A DNA stretch of 64,000 nt, from NCBI GenBank assembly GCA_024734555.1, contig JANPWX010000108.1, positions 926,566 through 990,565 of the forward strand. The letters are read 5' to 3'. Shown in pieces: positions 63,794 through 64,000 of the stretch; position 1 is the first letter of the stretch; every line of letters begins with the position of its first letter. Source of the DNA: Trochalopteron elliotii (Eukaryota > Chordata > Aves > Passeriformes > Leiothrichidae). The notes beneath the pieces are model-generated. The model did not search any database. It saw only the letters and a list, made by a program, of their open reading frames with translations, and had not been told where the DNA came from. The position numbers and the translations under genes were made by a program.

Positions 63794-64000
63794 NNNNNNN
63801 NNNNNNNNNNNNNNNNNNNNNNNNNNNNNNNNNNNNNNNNNNNNNNNNNNNNNNNNNNNNNNNNNNNNNNNNNNNNNNNNNNNNNNNNNNNNNNNNNNNN
63901 NNNNNNNNNNNNNNNNNNNNNNNNNNNNNNNNNNNNNNNNNNNNNNNNNNNNNNNNNNNNNNNNNNNNNNNNNNNNNNNNNNNNNNNNNNNNNNNNNNNN
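63794..64000. other. Assembly gap (N run to window end)
   Basis: At least 207 N continue to the end of the window, starting after a T run (CCTTTTTT). The full length of the gap is not visible. Confidence 0.99.

Overview
This window looks like vertebrate nuclear DNA from a bird, and most likely a songbird (Passeriformes). It is AT-rich and almost entirely non-coding, and I could not support a single protein-coding exon. The bird assignment rests on three 5'-truncated CR1 LINE copies (18938-19319, 25472-26330, 26333-26736) that match the 3' part of avian CR1, including the ORF2 C-terminal reading and the usual tail. The songbird assignment rests on one short element at 30345-30486. It joins a tRNA-Ile-like head (A box and B box) to a CR1 3' tail, the design of the zebra finch family TguSINE1. 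These calls come from reading the sequence against remembered consensus features, not from a database search.

Layout: 1-7730 is unique AT-rich sequence with A-rich simple repeats. A (TTCCC)n tract, a 400-N gap and a (CCCCTT)n tract fill 7731-8278. Sequence from 8279 to 18937 is mostly unique, with (GA)n, (TA)n and an unusual pair of overlapping inverted repeats near 18018-18074. The retroposon-bearing part runs from 18938 to 30486 (CR1, CR1 plus CR1, SINE), all in + orientation. From 30487 to 53312 the sequence is mostly unique. It holds two probable MIR-type ancient SINE remnants (38505-38596 and 42202-42280), a GC-rich perfect hairpin (39428-39455) and a CCAAT/TATA promoter-like cluster (40161-40212). 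It also holds several GC- and CpG-richer islands that could be conserved regulatory elements (47180-47740, 50590-50850). From 53313 there is a degraded tRNA-like sequence, a long (TCTA)n microsatellite, a palindromic double E-box, a possible LTR remnant (about 56270-56900) and a homeodomain-site-rich block (63060-63320). A second N gap starts at 63794.

The window therefore resembles a gene desert or a very large intron. The long ORFs are not convincing: none shows a recognisable domain, and many overlap other ORFs on the opposite strand. I found no evidence of a new biological system. The most informative items are the tRNA-Ile/CR1 SINE, the 18-bp and 12-bp perfect hairpins, the promoter-like cluster and the tRNA-Arg-like relic.
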